A DNA stretch of 64,000 nt from Pseudomonas chlororaphis (GCF_003731765.1 NZ_MOAL01000003.1:496001-560000); one strand, 5' to 3'. Counted from the stretch's first letter, positions 38,666 to 49,473 are shown. The notes: generated from the letters alone by a model not told the origin. Numbers and translations: made by a program.

Positions 38666-39892
38666 TCACTCCTTGCTTGATGTGCCAGAAAGGGCGGCAG
38701 GTACTTGGAAAACGTGGCGCAGATAAGCGACGAAGTTCGGATCCTTGCAATGGGTCTTGCCCGCTTCATCGGAGATCTTGGCGACGGGCTGGCCATTACA
38801 GGCGGCCATTTTAAGCACGATGCTCATGGGCTCGACACCCGGAATGTCACAGGTCAGGTTGGTGCCGATGCCAAAGCTGACATTGATCCGACCCCGCAGC
38901 GCCCGGAAGATTTCCAGGGAGCGGGGCAGGGTCAGGCTGTCGGAGAACACCAGGGTCTTGCTCATCGGCTCGATGCCCAGCTTGTGGTAATGGGCGATGG
39001 CCTTTTCCGCCCAGACGATGGGGTCACCGGAGTCGTGGCGCAAACCGTCGAACAGCTTGGCGAAGTACAGATCGAAATCGCCGAGGAAAGCGTCGGTGGT
39101 GATGCAGTCGGTCAGGGCGATCCCCAACAGGCCACGGTATTCGCGGACCCAGCAATCGAGGGCGGCGATCTGGCTGTCGATCAGGCGCGGGCCCAGTTGC
39201 TGGTGGGCCATGATCCATTCGTGGGCCATGGTGCCCAGGGGCTTCATGTCCAGTTCCCGGGACAGGTGCACGTTACTGGTGCCGACAAAGCGCCCGGGGA
39301 AGTCGTGCTTGAGCACGTTGACCACTTCTTCCTGGACCCGGTACGAAAAGCGCCGGCGGGTGCCGAAGTCGGCGACCTGGAGTTCCGAGAGTTCTTCGCT
39401 GCTGGCGTTGGCGCTGAGCCAGTCGAACTTGCGATACAGCTGCTCGCGGGCCTGTACCAGCACCACTTCGCGGTAGCGATAGCGGTTACGCACTTCGCTG
39501 ACGATGGCCAGCATCGGCACTTCGAAAAGAATCACATGCAGCCACGGGCCACGCAGGCGGATAAACAGCTCGCCGTCTTCGATGCCGGTGTACACATAGC
39601 GCAGGTTGAAGCGGAACAGGCCGAGAAAACGCAGGAAGTCCGGCTTGAGGAAGCTGATGCGCTCCAGAAAACCCAACTGGTCGGCGGTCAGGCTGAGGTC
39701 GGCCAGGCGTTCGAACTGATAGCGAATCTCCGCCAGGTAGGGGCGCAAGTCTTCGCTGTTACGGCAACGAAACTCCCATTCGACATCCACATTGGGATAG
39801 TTGTGCAGCACCGCCTGCATCATGGTCAATTTGTAGAAGTCGGTGTCGAGCAGGTTCTGCACGATGCGATCGGCAAACACACTCTCGCTCAT
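38666..39892 (-). CDS. pncB: Nicotinate phosphoribosyltransferase PncB
   Basis: A 408-residue enzyme of NAD salvage that makes nicotinate mononucleotide. The N-terminus has [20 protein letters not shown]; later come [18 protein letters not shown], with the regulatory His region, and [15 protein letters not shown] residues ([16 protein letters not shown]). The ATG at 39892 gives [12 protein letters not shown]; an in-frame codon at 39907 is less likely. It forms an operon with nadE. Confidence 0.95.
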   Translation of the reverse strand: MSESVFADRIVQNLLDTDFYKLTMMQAVLHNYPNVDVEWEFRCRNSEDLRPYLAEIRYQFERLADLSLTADQLGFLERISFLKPDFLRFLGLFRFNLRYVYTGIEDGELFIRLRGPWLHVILFEVPMLAIVSEVRNRYRYREVVLVQAREQLYRKFDWLSANASSEELSELQVADFGTRRRFSYRVQEEVVNVLKHDFPGRFVGTSNVHLSRELDMKPLGTMAHEWIMAHQQLGPRLIDSQIAALDCWVREYRGLLGIALTDCITTDAFLGDFDLYFAKLFDGLRHDSGDPIVWAEKAIAHYHKLGIEPMSKTLVFSDSLTLPRSLEIFRALRGRINVSFGIGTNLTCDIPGVEPMSIVLKMAACNGQPVAKISDEAGKTHCKDPNFVAYLRHVFQVPAALSGTSSKE

Positions 39893-40018
39893 AACGGGAA
39901 TCTCCATGCTGGCCGCGTCGAGGTGTGCGGCGTTCAGCTCTTTTAATGAAGGCGGTAGTGGCGCATAGACGTCCTGCGCTTGACCAGCGTTTTTTGGTGG
40001 CGAGTGGTTGTCCGTGCT

Positions 40019-40921
40019 CTACGGGACGGGCGAATCCTTGTGTTCCAGCATCCAGCGCACAAAATCGCGGACCTTGGGCACCTCGGCCGAATGCTCGGGG
40101 TAGGCCAGGTAGTAGGCGTCGTGGCTGGGCATGGGGTGCTGCCAGGCCACCACCAGTTTGCCGTCGGCCAGCTCCTCCTCCACCAGGAACCGGGGCAGCA
40201 AGGCCACGCCGCAGCCAACCTGGGCCGCGCGGATGCACATATAGAACGTTTCGAAGCGCGGGCCGTGGTAGCTGTGTTCGGTGTGGTAGCCCTGGCTGTC
40301 GAACCAGTCGTGCCAGGCCTGGGGCCGCGAGGCGTTCTGCAGCAGCACCAGGTCGGCCAGTTGCGTGGGGTCGCTGAAGGGCTGGGCCGGCAGGCTGCTG
40401 GGGGCGCACACGGCCACCAATTGTTCGCTGAACAGCTTCAGGCACTCGGTGCCCGGGCGCGAACCCTGGCCGAAGTAGAACGCCACATCGCTGCGCCCTT
40501 GCAGCAGGTCATCGGCCTCTTGCTCATTGCACAGGTCCAGATGGATATGCGGATGCTGCAAGCGCCAGCCCTTGAGCCGCGGCACCAGCCAGCGGGCGCC
40601 GAAGGTCGGCGGGGTGGCGACCCGCAGCACCTCGGTTTCGCCACCGTAGGAGCGCAGGTAGTGGGTCGACATCTCGACCTGGGTGAGGATCTTGCGCACT
40701 TCCACCAGGTACAGGTTGCCCGCCGGCGTCAGTTGCAGGCGCCGGCGCACTCGGCGAAACAGCAGGTGCTGCAGCAGCTCTTCGAGCTGGGCCACCTGTT
40801 TGCTCACTGCACTCTGGGTCAGGTTGAGCTCTTCGGCGGCGCGGGTGAAGCTCAGGTGCCGGGTGACCGCCTCGAAACACTGCAAGGCAGTGATCGACGG
40901 CAGGTGGCGTTTATTCAACAT
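40019..40921 (-). CDS. amaR: LysR-type regulator, probably AmaR
   Basis: A 300-residue LysR protein. The N-terminal helix-turn-helix (LQCFEAVTRHLSFTRAAEEL and SAVSKQVAQLEE, about residues 10-60) precedes a periplasmic-binding-like effector domain. It is divergent from amaB, the layout of the lysine-catabolic amaR-amaB-amaA genes of P. putida, so its likely job is to control pipecolate/lysine degradation. The frame is open upstream for another 160 codons, but the ATG at 40921 gives the standard LysR N-terminus. Confidence 0.85.
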   Translation of the reverse strand: MLNKRHLPSITALQCFEAVTRHLSFTRAAEELNLTQSAVSKQVAQLEELLQHLLFRRVRRRLQLTPAGNLYLVEVRKILTQVEMSTHYLRSYGGETEVLRVATPPTFGARWLVPRLKGWRLQHPHIHLDLCNEQEADDLLQGRSDVAFYFGQGSRPGTECLKLFSEQLVAVCAPSSLPAQPFSDPTQLADLVLLQNASRPQAWHDWFDSQGYHTEHSYHGPRFETFYMCIRAAQVGCGVALLPRFLVEEELADGKLVVAWQHPMPSHDAYYLAYPEHSAEVPKVRDFVRWMLEHKDSPVP

Positions 40922-41096
40922 GGGGAGGGCCTTTGTTCTTGTTTCGGCGCTGCGGTGCCGGCGCAGCATGAATAAATGGAATGATATCTCGCCTAAAGGT
41001 CGTTTGTTGAGCCGTCTCAGGAGGGCTACAACTACAGGCCTGAAAGGCCGTCTACCTGGCCCGGGCTTTTGCCCGCTCACCGATAAGGAGTGACCC

Positions 41097-42587
41097 ATGG
41101 TTGCCGCATTGCTTGATCGTCTTGGTGTTGACCCGAGCCTGTACCAGGCTGGCCAGCAGCCCGTGCATTCGCCCATCGATGGCAGCCGTATCGCTGCAGT
41201 GAATTGGCAGGGCGCCGCTGAGGTTGAACAGCAGGTCAGTCGCGCCGAGCATGCGTTCGAGCTGTGGCGCAAGGTGCCGGCGCCGCGTCGTGGCGAGCTG
41301 GTGCGCCAGTTCGGTGAAGTCCTGCGCGAGTACAAGGCCGACCTCGGTGAGTTGGTGTCCTGGGAGGCTGGCAAGATCACCCAGGAAGGCCTGGGCGAAG
41401 TGCAGGAGATGATCGACATCTGCGACTTCGCGGTCGGCCTGTCGCGCCAGCTCTACGGTTTGACCATCGCCTCCGAGCGTCCGGGCCATCACATGCGCGA
41501 AACCTGGCATCCGTTGGGCGTGGTTGGGGTCATCAGCGCGTTCAACTTCCCGGTGGCGGTCTGGGCCTGGAACACCACCCTGGCCCTGGTCTGCGGCAAC
41601 CCGGTGATCTGGAAACCCTCCGAGAAAACCCCGCTTACCGCCCTGGCCTGCCAGGCGCTGTTGGCACGGGTACTGAGCAATTTCAGCGATGCCCCCGAGT
41701 ACCTGAGCCAGGTGATCATCGGCGGACGTGACGCCGGCGCAGCCCTGGTCGACGACCCGCGTGTGGCACTGATCAGCGCCACGGGCAGCACCCGTATGGG
41801 GCGTGAGGTGGCGCCGAAAGTGGCGGCGCGTTTTGCCCGCAGCATCCTCGAACTGGGGGGCAACAACGCCATGATCCTCGGCCCCAGCGCCGACCTGGAC
41901 ATGGCCGTGCGTGCCATTCTGTTCAGCGCAGTCGGCACCGCCGGGCAGCGCTGCACCACCTTGCGCCGGTTGATCGCCCATGAGTCGGTGAAAGACGAGA
42001 TTGTCGCCCGCCTCAAGGTCGCCTATTCCAAAGTGCGCATCGGCCACCCGCTGCAAGGCAACCTGGTGGGGCCGTTGATCGACAAGCACAGCTTCGACGC
42101 CATGCAAGACGCCCTGGAGCAGGCCTTGAGCGAAGGCGGTCGAGTGTTCGGCGGCGAGCGCCAGTTGCAGGAACAATTCCCCAACGCCTACTACGTCTCG
42201 CCGGCCATCGTCGAGATGCCGGAACAGAGTGAAGTGGTGTGCGACGAAACCTTTGCGCCGATCCTCTACGTGGTCGGCTACAGCGAATTTGCCGAAGCCC
42301 TGCGCCTCAACAACGCGGTGCCGCAAGGCTTGTCCTCGTGCATTTTCACCACCGACGTGCGTGAAGCCGAGCAGTTCATGTCGGCGGTGGGCAGCGACTG
42401 CGGGATCGCCAACGTCAACATCGGCCCCAGCGGCGCGGAAATCGGCGGGGCCTTTGGCGGCGAGAAGGAAACCGGCGGCGGTCGCGAGTCCGGTTCCGAT
42501 GCCTGGCGCGGCTACATGCGGCGCCAGACCAACACCGTCAACTACTCCCGGGAGCTGCCGCTGGCCCAAGGCATCAGTTTCGAATAG
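41097..42587 (+). CDS. amaB: L-piperidine-6-carboxylate / alpha-aminoadipate semialdehyde dehydrogenase AmaB
   Basis: A 496-residue aldehyde dehydrogenase of the ALDH7 (antiquitin) type. Visible motifs: FNFPVAVWAWNTTLALVCGN (nucleotide fold), SATGSTRMGREVA, the catalytic Glu in ILELGGNNA and the catalytic Cys in TAGQRCTTLRR. It oxidises the semialdehyde in equilibrium with piperideine-6-carboxylate to 2-aminoadipate in the D-lysine/pipecolate route. The ATG follows AAGGAG. The pairing with the AmaA-like oxidase and AmaR supports the assignment over other ALDHs. Confidence 0.92.
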   Translation: MVAALLDRLGVDPSLYQAGQQPVHSPIDGSRIAAVNWQGAAEVEQQVSRAEHAFELWRKVPAPRRGELVRQFGEVLREYKADLGELVSWEAGKITQEGLGEVQEMIDICDFAVGLSRQLYGLTIASERPGHHMRETWHPLGVVGVISAFNFPVAVWAWNTTLALVCGNPVIWKPSEKTPLTALACQALLARVLSNFSDAPEYLSQVIIGGRDAGAALVDDPRVALISATGSTRMGREVAPKVAARFARSILELGGNNAMILGPSADLDMAVRAILFSAVGTAGQRCTTLRRLIAHESVKDEIVARLKVAYSKVRIGHPLQGNLVGPLIDKHSFDAMQDALEQALSEGGRVFGGERQLQEQFPNAYYVSPAIVEMPEQSEVVCDETFAPILYVVGYSEFAEALRLNNAVPQGLSSCIFTTDVREAEQFMSAVGSDCGIANVNIGPSGAEIGGAFGGEKETGGGRESGSDAWRGYMRRQTNTVNYSRELPLAQGISFE

Positions 42588-42660
42588 CTGCGGCAAGCCA
42601 TACGCGGCCAGTGACCCTGCTGGCCGCTTGACGCTCGCCACGGCTTCGCCAGGAGCACCT

Positions 42661-43944
42661 ATGACGCTACAAGAAGAATGTCTATGGGAAAAACTGACCC
42701 CGCAGCGGCCTGAGCGCGCCGCCCTCAGCGGCGAAGTGACGACCGATGTCTGCGTGATCGGCGCCGGCTTCACCGGCTTGTCGGCGGCGCTGCATTTGCT
42801 CGAGCAGGGCAAGCGGGTCTGTGTGCTGGAGGCCCATCGCGCCGGCCACGGTGGCTCCGGGCGTAATGTAGGGCTGGTCAACGCCGGTATGTGGATCCCG
42901 CCGGACGAGATCGAGGCCGGCTTCGGCAGCGAGGTCGGCAGCCGCCTCAATCGCATGCTTGGCGCGGCGCCGGCCCTGGTGTTCAGCCTGGTGGACAAGT
43001 ACCGCATCGACTGCCAGTTGCGCCGCGAAGGCACCTTGCACATGGCCCATAACGCTCGCGGTGCGGCCGACCTGCGCAGTCGTGAAGAACAATGGCTGCG
43101 CCGTGGCGCGCCAGTGGAGCTGTTGACCGGCGGCGCCTGTGAGGCGGCCACCGGCACCACGAAGATCGCCGCGGCCTTGCTCGACCGCCGTGCGGGCACC
43201 CTCAACCCAATGGCCTACACCAGCGGCCTGGCCAAGGCTGTGGCGGATCTGGGTGGGCAACTGTTCGATCACTCACCGGTCACTCGCCTGGAGCGCCAGG
43301 GCCAGCGCTGGTCGGTGCAGACTGCCCAAGGTTCGGTCCTCGCCGAGCAGGTGGTGATTGCCTCCAATGCTTACACCGAAGGCGACTGGACCGAGCTGCG
43401 GCGCACGTTCTTCCCCGGTTATTACTATCAGGTGGCGTCCCGCCCCCTGACCGATGCTGCCGCACAGCAGATTTTGCCGGGCGGCCAGGGCTCCTGGGAT
43501 ACCCGGCAAGTGCTCAGCAGCATCCGTCGCGATGCCGATGGGCGCCTGTTGCTCGGCAGCCTGGGTAATGGCCGGCAGAAACCCCTGTGGTTCCTCAAGG
43601 CCTGGGCCGACCGGGTGCAGCAGCATTATTTTCCTTACCTCAAACCGGTGGAGTGGGAGTCCACCTGGACCGGTTGCATCGCATTCACCCCCGACCACTT
43701 GCTGCGTTTGTTCGAGCCAGCGCCCGGTTTGGTGGCAGTCACCGGCTACAACGGACGCGGGGTGACCACCGGCACCGTGGTCGGCAAGGCCTTCGCCGAC
43801 TACTTGTGTAACGGAAATCCTCATGCCTTGCCGATTCCCTTCGCACCCTTGCGGCCCGTGGCTGGCGCGGGGCTGCGCAGTTGTCTGTACGAGGCCGGGT
43901 TTTCCCTGTACCACGCGGGCCAGTGCCTGCGGATCGTTATCTGA
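42661..43944 (+). CDS. amaA: FAD-dependent L-pipecolate oxidase AmaA
   Basis: A 427-residue DAO-family flavoprotein. The dinucleotide-binding motif GAGFTGLSAALHLLEQGK is at about residues 33-50, and AGHGGSGRNVGLVNAG and the C-terminal TGYNGRGVTTGTVVGKAFADYL complete the FAD site. It would oxidise L-pipecolate to piperideine-6-carboxylate, the substrate of the neighbouring AmaB. The ATG at 42661 lies behind AGGAG. The gap to amaB is 73 bases and suggests one transcript. Confidence 0.9.
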   Translation: MTLQEECLWEKLTPQRPERAALSGEVTTDVCVIGAGFTGLSAALHLLEQGKRVCVLEAHRAGHGGSGRNVGLVNAGMWIPPDEIEAGFGSEVGSRLNRMLGAAPALVFSLVDKYRIDCQLRREGTLHMAHNARGAADLRSREEQWLRRGAPVELLTGGACEAATGTTKIAAALLDRRAGTLNPMAYTSGLAKAVADLGGQLFDHSPVTRLERQGQRWSVQTAQGSVLAEQVVIASNAYTEGDWTELRRTFFPGYYYQVASRPLTDAAAQQILPGGQGSWDTRQVLSSIRRDADGRLLLGSLGNGRQKPLWFLKAWADRVQQHYFPYLKPVEWESTWTGCIAFTPDHLLRLFEPAPGLVAVTGYNGRGVTTGTVVGKAFADYLCNGNPHALPIPFAPLRPVAGAGLRSCLYEAGFSLYHAGQCLRIVI

Positions 43945-43999
43945 ACGAGGAAATACAGCCGACATAACGACGCTTTTCAGCGCAGCGACTAGCCTGTAA

Positions 44000-44027
44000 T
44001 GGTGCGGCTCGTAGCAGTGCCGCACCA
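44000..44027. repeat. Perfect 9-bp inverted repeat between amaA and the transporter
   Basis: TGGTGCGGC (44000-44008) and GCCGCACCA (44019-44027) flank a 10-base loop. It has no T-run. It could be a terminator-like end of the ama message or a protein-binding site some 210-235 bases upstream of the -24 element of the transporter promoter. It is the only clear structure between 43945 and 44235. Confidence 0.5.
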
Positions 44028-44235
44028 GGGGTGTGCAGTTCGGTGACGCGGGCTGTTACAGCCAGGTTGCACGTTGATTTGCGCTGTGGTTGCAATGATG
44101 GCGCGCTTGGGTTGCGCCTGTTATTTCAAAAGGTTTCACCTTCAGCGGTTTAGACGGTTGCACGCCCAATAAAAAAGGGCTCGAAACAGTCGAAATAATA
44201 AGAAAACAGCGACTTTTTTCAGAATAAAAAACCAA

Positions 44236-44251
44236 TGGCACGGCGCTTGCT
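44236..44251 (+). promoter_or_regulatory. Sigma-54 (-24/-12) promoter for the amino-acid transporter
   Basis: TGGCACGGCGCTTGCT matches TGGCACG-N4-TTGCW at all fixed positions. The predicted start is near 44262, about 45 bases before the binding-protein ATG. The AT-rich stretch just upstream (44165-44232) would suit bending by IHF. Confidence 0.85.
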
Positions 44252-44306
44252 CTGAGCATTCAGTGAAGTCGCATTGCCAACTAAAAAAACCTTGGAGCAC
44301 CACCTC

Positions 44307-45443
44307 ATGTCCCAGACGTTTTACAAGAAAGGCTTTCTGGCCCTCGCAGTGGCAGCTGCGTTGGGTGTTTCTGCGTTTGCTCAGGCCGACCTGAAGATCG
44401 GCGTAGCGGGTCCCATGACAGGCGCCAACGCGGCATTTGGCGAGCAGTACATGAAGGGTGCACAGGCAGCGGCTGACGAAATCAACGCCAAGGGCGGCGT
44501 CAACGGCGAGAAGATCGTCCTGGTCAAGGGCGATGACGCCTGCGAACCCAAGCAGGCCGTGGCCGTGGCCAACCGCCTGGTGGACCAGGACAAGGTTGCG
44601 GGCGTGGTCGGGCACTTCTGCTCGTCGTCCACCATCCCCGCGTCCGAGGTGTACAGCGATGCGGGCGTGATCGCCATCACCCCGGGCTCCACCAACCCGC
44701 AAGTCACCGAGCGCGGCCTGAGTGCCATGTTCCGTATGTGCGGGCGTGACGACCAGCAAGGCATCGTCGCCGGTGACTACATCGTCGATGTGCTCAAGGG
44801 CAAGAAAGTCGCGGTGCTGCACGACAAGGACACCTACGGCCAGGGCCTGGCCGACGCCACCAAGGCGCAACTGACCAAGCGCGGCGTCACCCCGGTGCTG
44901 TACGAAGGCCTGACCCGTGGCGAGAAAGACTTCAGCGCCGTCGTGACCAAGATCCGCGCCGCCGGTGCCGATGTCGTCTACTTCGGCGGCCTGCACCCGG
45001 AAGCCGGCCCGCTGGTGCGTCAACTGCGCGAGCAAGGCCTGAAAGACGTCAAGTTCATGTCCGATGACGGCATCGTCACCGACGAGTTGGTGACCACCGC
45101 AGGCGGCCCGCAATACGTGGACGGCGTGTACATGACCTTCGGCGCCGACCCGCGCATGCTGCCAGACAGCAAGACCGTGGTAGATGCCTTCCGCAAGGCC
45201 GGCACCGAGCCTGAGGGCTACACCCTGTATGCCTACGCTTCGGTCCAGGCCCTGGCTGCCGGTTTCAGCGGCGCCAAGTCCAACAAAGGCGAAGACGCGG
45301 CCAAATGGCTGAAGGCCAACCCGGTTAAAACCGTGATGGGCGAGAAGACCTGGGACGCCAAGGGCGACCTGAAAATCTCCGACTACGTGGTTTACCAGTG
45401 GGACAAGGACGGCAAATACCACCAGTTGGAAAAGCAGAAGTAA
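44307..45443 (+). CDS. braC: Branched-chain amino-acid ABC transporter binding protein (BraC/LivK)
   Basis: A 378-residue periplasmic binding protein. The signal peptide is about 1-26 (ending SAFAQA), then DLKIGVAGPMTGANAAFGEQYMKG, the start of the Leu/Ile/Val-binding fold, with CX-type loop GDDACEPKQAVAVANRL. The ATG at 44307 follows GGAGCACC; upstream in-frame codons begin within the untranslated leader. A perfect sigma-54 promoter lies upstream. The 200-base gap to the permease holds REP-like hairpins, which may keep the binding protein in excess. Confidence 0.94.
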   Translation: MSQTFYKKGFLALAVAAALGVSAFAQADLKIGVAGPMTGANAAFGEQYMKGAQAAADEINAKGGVNGEKIVLVKGDDACEPKQAVAVANRLVDQDKVAGVVGHFCSSSTIPASEVYSDAGVIAITPGSTNPQVTERGLSAMFRMCGRDDQQGIVAGDYIVDVLKGKKVAVLHDKDTYGQGLADATKAQLTKRGVTPVLYEGLTRGEKDFSAVVTKIRAAGADVVYFGGLHPEAGPLVRQLREQGLKDVKFMSDDGIVTDELVTTAGGPQYVDGVYMTFGADPRMLPDSKTVVDAFRKAGTEPEGYTLYAYASVQALAAGFSGAKSNKGEDAAKWLKANPVKTVMGEKTWDAKGDLKISDYVVYQWDKDGKYHQLEKQK

Positions 45444-45459
45444 TTCGCGCGGCCATTCT

Positions 45460-45560
45460 GGCCGCCGGCCTCCTGTAGGAGCCGGTTTGTCGGTGATGAG
45501 CCTGAGGGCGTTTCAGCCTCGGGCTTGATCGCTGGCAAGCCAGCTCCTGCAGAGGGGGCT
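45460..45560. repeat. REP-like hairpins between braC and braD
   Basis: CCTCCTGTAGGAGCCGG and CTGGCAAGCCAGCTCCTGCAGAGG are palindromic, with GCCTGAGGGCG-TTTC-AGCCTCGGGC between them. The location after a binding-protein gene suggests mRNA stabilisation or partial termination. Confidence 0.55.
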
Positions 45561-45643
45561 GTTCAAGCACAAGTCTCTGTTTTTTCTTCTAGAAGAACCG
45601 CATGCCCACAGGTGTGCAGGTTCTCACTGCGTGAGATTGCGTT

Positions 45644-46558
<915 letters not shown>

Positions 46559-46560
46559 GT

Positions 46561-47856
46561 ATGTCTGCTGCCAATAAACCGCTTGATATCAAAAAGAGCG
46601 TCGTCGACGCCGTGCTCGCCGGGCTGATCTCGTTGATTGTTTTCGGGCCCATCGTCGGCGTCGTGCTCGACGGCTACAGCTTCAACCTGCAGCCGGCGCG
46701 TGTCGGCTGGCTGGTGGCGATCGTGATGATCGGCCGCTTCGCCATGAGCCTGTTCCTGCAGACTCCCAAGGGCCTGAAGATCCTCCAGGGTTTTGAAAGC
46801 ACTGGCTCCGGGGTGCATGTGCGGGCGCCGGACTACAAGTCGCGGCTGCGCTGGATCATCCCGGCGTTGATTGTGATTGCCATCGTGTTCCCGTTCTTCG
46901 CCAACAAGTACCTGCTGACCGTGGTGATCCTCGGCCTGATCTACGTGCTGCTGGGCCTGGGCTTGAACATTGTGGTGGGCCTGGCCGGCTTGCTCGACCT
47001 GGGCTACGTGGCCTTCTACGCCATCGGCGCCTATGGCCTGGCCCTGGGTTACCAGTACCTGGGCCTGGGTTTCTGGACGGTGCTGCCGCTGGCCGCCATT
47101 GCGGCGGCGTTGGCCGGGTGCATCCTCGGGTTTCCGGTGTTGCGCATGCACGGTGACTATTTGGCGATCGTGACCCTGGGCTTCGGTGAAATCATTCGCC
47201 TGGTATTGAACAACTGGCTGTCCTTCACCGGTGGGCCGAACGGCATGCCGGTGCCATCGCCGACCTTCTTCGGCCTGGAATTCGGCCGTCGGGCCAAGGA
47301 TGGCGGGGTGCCGTTCCACGAATTCTTCGGCCTGGAATACAACCCCAACCTGAAATTCCTGTTCATCTACATCGTGCTGTTCCTGGTGGTGTTGCTGGTG
47401 CTGTACGTCAAGCATCGCCTGACCCGCATGCCGGTGGGCCGCGCCTGGGAAGCCCTGCGTGAAGACGAGATCGCCTGCCGCGCCATGGGCCTGAACCACG
47501 TGCTGGTCAAGCTCTCGGCATTCACCATCGGAGCCTCCACCGCCGGTCTGGCCGGGGTGTTCTTCGCCAGCTACCAGGGCTTCGTCAACCCGTCGTCCTT
47601 CACCTTCTTCGAGTCGGCGCTGATCCTGGCCATCGTGGTCCTGGGGGGCATGGGCTCGACGGTGGGCGTGGTGATTGCCGCCTTCGTGCTCACCGTGGCG
47701 CCGGAGTTGCTGCGCAGCTTCTCCGAGTACCGAGTGCTGTTGTTCGGGGTGCTGATGGTGTTGATGATGATCTGGCGACCGCGAGGTCTGATCCGCATCA
47801 GCCGTACCGGTGTGACCCCACGTAAAGGTGCCCTGACTCAGAGGAGCGCGCCATGA
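46561..47856 (+). CDS. braE: Branched-chain amino-acid ABC permease (BraE/LivM)
   Basis: A 431-residue permease with an N-terminal DUF3382 extension (about 1-110) and a LivM core (about 110-410) holding GLGLNIVVGLAGLLDLGYVAFYA and GRAWEALREDEIACRAMGLN. The frame is open upstream inside braD, but the ATG at 46561 is the family start. The stop overlaps braF by four bases. Confidence 0.95.
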   Translation: MSAANKPLDIKKSVVDAVLAGLISLIVFGPIVGVVLDGYSFNLQPARVGWLVAIVMIGRFAMSLFLQTPKGLKILQGFESTGSGVHVRAPDYKSRLRWIIPALIVIAIVFPFFANKYLLTVVILGLIYVLLGLGLNIVVGLAGLLDLGYVAFYAIGAYGLALGYQYLGLGFWTVLPLAAIAAALAGCILGFPVLRMHGDYLAIVTLGFGEIIRLVLNNWLSFTGGPNGMPVPSPTFFGLEFGRRAKDGGVPFHEFFGLEYNPNLKFLFIYIVLFLVVLLVLYVKHRLTRMPVGRAWEALREDEIACRAMGLNHVLVKLSAFTIGASTAGLAGVFFASYQGFVNPSSFTFFESALILAIVVLGGMGSTVGVVIAAFVLTVAPELLRSFSEYRVLLFGVLMVLMMIWRPRGLIRISRTGVTPRKGALTQRSAP

Positions 47857-48725
47857 GCGAAGTGATTCTTAAGGTGCAGAACCTGATGATGCACTTCGGT
47901 GGCATCAAGGCCCTCAGCGACGTCAGCCTGGAGGTCAAGCGCAACTCGATCTTCGCCCTGATCGGCCCCAACGGCGCGGGCAAGACCACGGTGTTCAACT
48001 GCCTGACCGGTTTCTACAAGGCTTCGGGCGGGCGCATCGAACTCAACACCCGTGGCCAGAGCACCAACGTCATCAAACTGCTGGGGGAAGCCTTCCGTGC
48101 CACGGATTTCGTGTCGCCGAAAAGCTTCGCCAGCCGCCTGTACTACAAGATGTTCGGCGGCACCCACCTGGTGAACCGCGCCGGCCTGGCGCGGACCTTC
48201 CAGAACATTCGCCTGTTCAAGGAAATGTCGGTGCTGGAGAACCTGCTGGTGGCCCAGCACATGTGGGTCAACCGCAACATGCTGGCCGGCATCCTCAACA
48301 CCAAGGGTTATCAACAGGCCGAGAGCGACGCCCTCGACCACGCCTTCTATTGGCTGGAAGTGGTGGACCTGGTGGACTGCGCCAACCGCCTGGCCGGTGA
48401 ACTGTCCTACGGCCAGCAGCGTCGCCTGGAGATTGCCCGGGCCATGTGCACGCGGCCGCAGATCATCTGCCTCGACGAACCGGCCGCAGGCCTCAACCCT
48501 CAGGAAACCGAAGCGCTGAGCGCGATGATCCGGCTGCTGCGCGACGAGCACGATCTGACCGTGGTGCTGATTGAACACGACATGGGCATGGTGATGAGTA
48601 TTTCCGACCACATCGTGGTGCTGGACCACGGCAACGTGATTGCCGAAGGCGGGCCGGAAGCGATCCGCAACGATCCGAAAGTGATCGCGGCCTACCTGGG
48701 TGCCGACGAAGAGGAGCTGGTATGA
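47853..48725 (+). CDS. braF: Branched-chain amino-acid ABC ATPase (BraF/LivG)
   Basis: A 290-residue ATPase. Walker A GPNGAGKTT, the LivG-type insert between about residues 60 and 110, signature LSYGQQRRLEIARAM, Walker B IICLDEPAAGLNP and the switch His in LIEHDMGMVM are all visible. It is linked by ATGA overlaps to braE upstream and braG downstream. Confidence 0.96.
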   Translation: MSEVILKVQNLMMHFGGIKALSDVSLEVKRNSIFALIGPNGAGKTTVFNCLTGFYKASGGRIELNTRGQSTNVIKLLGEAFRATDFVSPKSFASRLYYKMFGGTHLVNRAGLARTFQNIRLFKEMSVLENLLVAQHMWVNRNMLAGILNTKGYQQAESDALDHAFYWLEVVDLVDCANRLAGELSYGQQRRLEIARAMCTRPQIICLDEPAAGLNPQETEALSAMIRLLRDEHDLTVVLIEHDMGMVMSISDHIVVLDHGNVIAEGGPEAIRNDPKVIAAYLGADEEELV

Positions 48726-49453
48726 GCGACGCTGGCAACGCTGCAACCATCCTCGAACTCAAGGAGTTGAACGTTTACTACGGACCGATCCAGGCCCTTA
48801 AGAACGTTTCGCTGCACATCAACGAAGGGGAAACCGTCAGCCTGATCGGCTCCAACGGCGCGGGTAAGTCCACGCTGCTGATGTCAATCTTCGGCCAGCC
48901 CCGGGCCGAGTCCGGGCAGATTCTCTACCGCGGTGTGGACATCACCCACAAGTCCTCCCACTACATCGCCTCCAACGGCATCGCCCAGTCCCCGGAAGGG
49001 CGCCGGGTGTTCCCCGACATGACCGTGGAAGAGAACCTGCTGATGGGCACCATCCCCATTGGCGACAAGTACGCCACCGAGGACATGCAGCGCATGTTCG
49101 AGCTGTTCCCACGGCTCAAGGAGCGGCGCACCCAGCGGGCCATGACCATGTCCGGCGGTGAGCAACAGATGCTGGCCATTGCCCGGGCGCTGATGAGCCG
49201 GCCCAAGCTGCTGTTGCTGGATGAACCCAGCCTGGGGTTGGCGCCGATTGTGGTGAAGCAGATCTTCGCCACCCTGCGCGAATTGGCGGCCACCGGCATG
49301 ACCATCTTCCTGGTGGAGCAGAACGCCAACCACGCGCTGAAACTCTCGGACCGTGCCTACGTGATGGTCAACGGCGAAATTCGCCTGAGCGGCACCGGCA
49401 AGGAGCTGCTGGTCAACGAGGAAGTGCGCAACGCCTACCTCGGCGGTCATTGA
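48722..49453 (+). CDS. braG: Branched-chain amino-acid ABC ATPase (BraG/LivF)
   Basis: A 243-residue ATPase with Walker A GSNGAGKST, signature MSGGEQQMLAIARAL, Walker B LLLLDEPSLGLAP and switch region FLVEQNANHAL. It is the second nucleotide-binding subunit of the importer and the last gene of the operon, followed by a terminator. Confidence 0.96.
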   Translation: MSDAGNAATILELKELNVYYGPIQALKNVSLHINEGETVSLIGSNGAGKSTLLMSIFGQPRAESGQILYRGVDITHKSSHYIASNGIAQSPEGRRVFPDMTVEENLLMGTIPIGDKYATEDMQRMFELFPRLKERRTQRAMTMSGGEQQMLAIARALMSRPKLLLLDEPSLGLAPIVVKQIFATLRELAATGMTIFLVEQNANHALKLSDRAYVMVNGEIRLSGTGKELLVNEEVRNAYLGGH

Positions 49454-49473
49454 TCTGCCGCCAGCCCATAAAC

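Noticed and set aside
41052..43205. 717-codon minus-strand open frame across amaB and amaA
   Set aside because: It spans the gap between two real genes and has no motif or ribosome site.
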